From the NCBI GenBank assembly GCA_963662155.1, contig OY759265.1, positions 41,069,405 through 41,133,404 on the forward strand: a stretch of 64,000 nt of DNA. Direction: 5' to 3'. The stretch comes from Lamellibrachia columna (lineage: Eukaryota; Annelida; Polychaeta; Sabellida; Siboglinidae). Position numbers and translations under genes: made by a program. Shown in pieces: positions 60,942 through 64,000 of this stretch. How positions within the stretch are numbered: position 1 is the stretch's first letter; each line of letters opens with the position of its first letter. Below the pieces are notes generated by a model. It ran no database searches. It saw only the letters and a list, made by a program, of their open reading frames with translations, and had not been told where the DNA came from.

Positions 60942-63545
60942 TTAATCGAGTTTCCTCGCAAAACGGTCGTGTAGATATGGCAGAACTTTGGTGCAATAAA
61001 ACTTAATCAATTCAGTTGGGCCGCCACGTGCCAGAAATCCCCATTTGATGGGATGGCTATAGCTGTCCCCACCCAGAGAATTTGTCATAACATACTTCCA
61101 TGGCTCCATTTTGTCTTTTCCCGTCCTTTGCTTCCCGAAGAGTGGTTGTACGTCCTTTGATGCTACCAAGCACCGTACTATTGTTGGTACAGCAATTTCT
61201 ACTAACACCTTGTGATGCAGAAATAGGTGAAGAAGTTCTATGAAATCTTGCGAAAATTGGCTTGGAATGTAATAGATGTCGGAGAAAGCACCATTTGCAC
61301 GTTCTGTCGCTCCGTTCTCGAACAACAAGCGTTGGTAACACGCGTTCATGACAGAAGATGAGCTTCTTCTGTTCGCAATCTCTGTCAAAGCATTGGCCGT
61401 TTGAATCTGGTATTTCGCCCACCAGTTCTGATTGCACCACGCTGACGCTGGGAGACCACACACGTTTTGTTTGCACTCGGTAAGTTTGCTGATTTCACCG
61501 ATTTGAACATACGGCACGAACCACACCGCTTTCCTCGTCAGCTTTGACAGCGTATGCACGACTAGAAGCAGATCGTCAGATGCTACTAAATAGCCCTGGA
61601 CGGCGTAGTTCAGCTGCAAAGCCATCGCCGTACACCTTTGAGCGAAAGCACCGTGGACGTGGCCGGCAGGATTACTTCCGTAGGAAATGAAAGAAAATGT
61701 AAACCTATTAACACCTGGATAGCGATTCACATCGATTGCGCCTGGACCACAGTATAGAATATTCGGGAAGAATGGCCGATACAGTGTTTCAAAGTATGGA
61801 ATAGCATCATAATGCGGGTTGTTGAAAATGACTAAGAGAAGCACATCATCAAACTGTGTCCACGGTTGTGCAAAGTTGATGTGTACGTGCTTAGGCAACG
61901 CTAGATTACGATGATGACATGTATCGTTATAGAGTTTCACTATGACGATGACATGTCTCATCATATAGCTTCGTCATGGAGTCGAGATTATTAACAGGGG
62001 TGTATAAACCTGGACCAAAGTGTTGACGTAGCACGGGCACAGAATGATCTACTGCATGCAATATTACACTTTCACATTCTTCATTGAACGAATGACTGAA
62101 TTGTGGAAACATGTAGCCTGTCTCGTCCAATGCATCCAACCAGTTGCTGTAAGACAACGTTATAGAATCGTTAAGCAACCCAGAATTATTGGCCATTATA
62201 TCCAGAATGCATTGCTTCATGGTCGTAGCTCGACATTGCCACTTATTTAGTCGAGCTGCCGTGGAGTATAACCGACTGCTCGCTGACGAACTCAAGCTAG
62301 TCCTGCAACGTCGTACAACAACCTGGTTCCCACTGAGCCACAGTAAACGCTGCACACCTAAGCTCCACATTAAGCTCTCGTCAGGATCAGTCACCAGCGC
62401 TGCAGGCAAAGCCCAGAATGCGTCGCTTGTGTACAGAGCGTCTTCCAGATGAACTGGTGCGACTCGTGCGTTGGCCAATGCCACATTTGGGGCGTGGGCA
62501 TCACAGGTGATGGCCGAGTCTGGAGTCTGCACTCCATAGCATGCTGCCGTCGTCTGAATGGCAGCGACTTTGTGGCGGCACAATGAATACGACATTGCGG
62601 ATGGGGAATGCTTTCCATGTGATGTCCTGTTGCAGCCAAAGTGAGTTGCCACATCAAACATAATGCCGCCAGACGTGGCGACTAGCCCCGTCTGTGGTCC
62701 GACCGTTGCAGCATGCTTAGGCGGCTGTACTGTGCTGGCATCGCCCGACACCCCGATGGGTAAAATAACATTGGCACCGCACTGCAAAACAGAACAGAAA
62801 GGTTTGTATTTTACCATTAATAATGTCCTACATATTGACTCACAATAGATGATGGGTTATTCTCGACCAATGCTGGTTTAAAAACTATCAACGTACATTG
62901 TGATGATAAAAGTCACAATAGATTCACTAAGTAGCAAACGACACAACATTGTGTTGTTATTTCGTTTCTTGTTGAATAAAAATGGTCATGCGTGACATTT
63001 GTACCTGGATGATAATTAAAGGTGAGAACATGGTGAGTTCACACTTGAGATGATATGAACTAGTTATTCCCAACTAAGTTTGATGGATTTAGCTATTGTT
63101 ATGTAATCTTTTGGTTTCCCGATTGAGTTAACTATTTTTCTAAGTTTTTATTTGTATGTAATGTTATTTGGTTATTGGCTGTCTGCTATTAACACTAAAT
63201 GGTCCTAGATAGCGATGTCTTCTATGAAACTAAGAACTACTAGTTACACCAGTTTAGCTTAACTAAAGGCAAGTACTAGATTAAACAAATTGCAAAGAGT
63301 CAGAAATAAGTATTTATTTGGGTATATCCTCCATGTGTGCACATTGCTCGCGATACGAAGATTCTGTTTGACAAATAAAACATGTCGCTACCACTAACAC
63401 TACTACTATTGCAATCACGTGGTTGCATACCTGGATGGCATACAGGAAAGCCGCAAGGAGACGAAACTGTCTCTTATCAGACATAAGCAACTGAGTGGTA
63501 GTCCTATCGATGTCATCTCGGTTCAGAGCAACGCATCGTGAATGC
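60942..63545 (-). pseudogene. DUF288 gene 3, frameshifted paralogue of gene 2 (partial)
   Basis: Exon 3 equivalent 63545-63431 (acceptor CAG/G, donor CAG/GTATGC, 115 bases as in gene 2) and exon 4 equivalent 62781-60942. Exon 4 is 1840 bases, exactly 34 more than gene 2. The excess is an imperfect local duplication at about 61.93-61.96 kb that turns KLYNDTCHHRN into two similar copies and shifts the frame to a stop after CHRHSETL. The downstream frame remains open to the end, with NILYCGPG and GYLVASDDLLL intact. Upstream exons lie beyond the window. Either a very recent pseudogene or an allele or assembly variant. Confidence 0.85.
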
Positions 63546-64000
63546 CTGAAAACATATTATTAATATAGGTTGTGTGTCATTGAGAAAAGACAGCAGGGTT
63601 GGCAACATTGACCCCCTACTCAATTAAATATTGGTTGACATACATCCATATTTGGTGCCAAACCAGAGTTAAAGTAATCGTATGCACTTAAATATGGAAT
63701 AAAACGTTTAAGTGCAAAGAATGAAAATATAATAAGAGTAGTTATATTTATTAGTTTTAAATGTTCATTGAACATGCAATACAGTTCAGTTAACACATTA
63801 TTAATTGCTCTCATGCATAATGAAATTCAATGCGAAATTGTAGATAATAAATTACAGAATAAACATCACTTTAGCAAGGAAACATAACCCAATTTCCACC
63901 ACTAGAAATCTGTGCACCAGTTTTATGACAATGTGAACATCATTAAGTAGTTTTCCATGTAACTGAAAACATACATTAACGATGTGTGCCATTATACGGG

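Larger units (their letters stand above)
59515..64000. repeat. Inverted repeat 3, right arm (gene 3)
   Basis: Inverted counterpart of 50035-53815, still matching at the last base of the window. Introns differ from the left arm by roughly a fifth by eye; the main exon differs far less. Confidence 0.9.

Overview
This is eukaryotic, intron-rich and repeat-dense DNA. It is most likely from a marine invertebrate, and a mollusc or other lophotrochozoan is my best guess. The evidence is split genes with GT/AG introns, CR1/jockey-type LINEs (one with an SGNH-esterase ORF1), tRNA-derived SINEs, a decayed hAT transposase and abundant AT/GA/CA microsatellites. No species marker is visible, so the organism call is inference.

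Layout. (1) 0.36-6.2 kb, + strand: the last five exons of ILF2 (NF45) plus a 3'UTR. The final two splice acceptors sit in tandem arrays of acceptor copies. (2) 6.2-10.2 kb: a MITE candidate, an AT-core palindrome and a rearranged CR1-like LINE. (3) 10.6-19.4 kb, - strand: a complete four-exon DUF288/STELLO-like gene (722 aa predicted), with LINEs and microsatellites in its introns. (4) 19.5-38.35 kb: a very large inverted repeat. It encloses a broken hAT transposase and a SINE pair. Its left arm carries a 1.34-kb tandem array with a small acidic ORF. (5) 40.1-52.8 kb, + strand: a second four-exon DUF288 gene (725 aa predicted). Its 9-kb first intron holds another inverted repeat (41.3-47.3 kb) built of minisatellites. 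(6) 50.0-64.0 kb: a third inverted repeat whose right arm carries a third, frameshifted DUF288 copy on the - strand. The spacer holds a decayed LINE and a second SINE pair.

The DUF288 paralogues lie head-to-head (genes 1 and 2, with the 19-kb inverted repeat between them) and tail-to-tail (genes 2 and 3). The exon models were read from conserved family motifs, and all splice phases agree. Each paralogue keeps acidic residues in only one of two glycosyltransferase-like sites. ILF2 is unrelated in function and is simply the neighbour. Everything else appears to be repeats or low-complexity DNA. All boundaries were read by eye.
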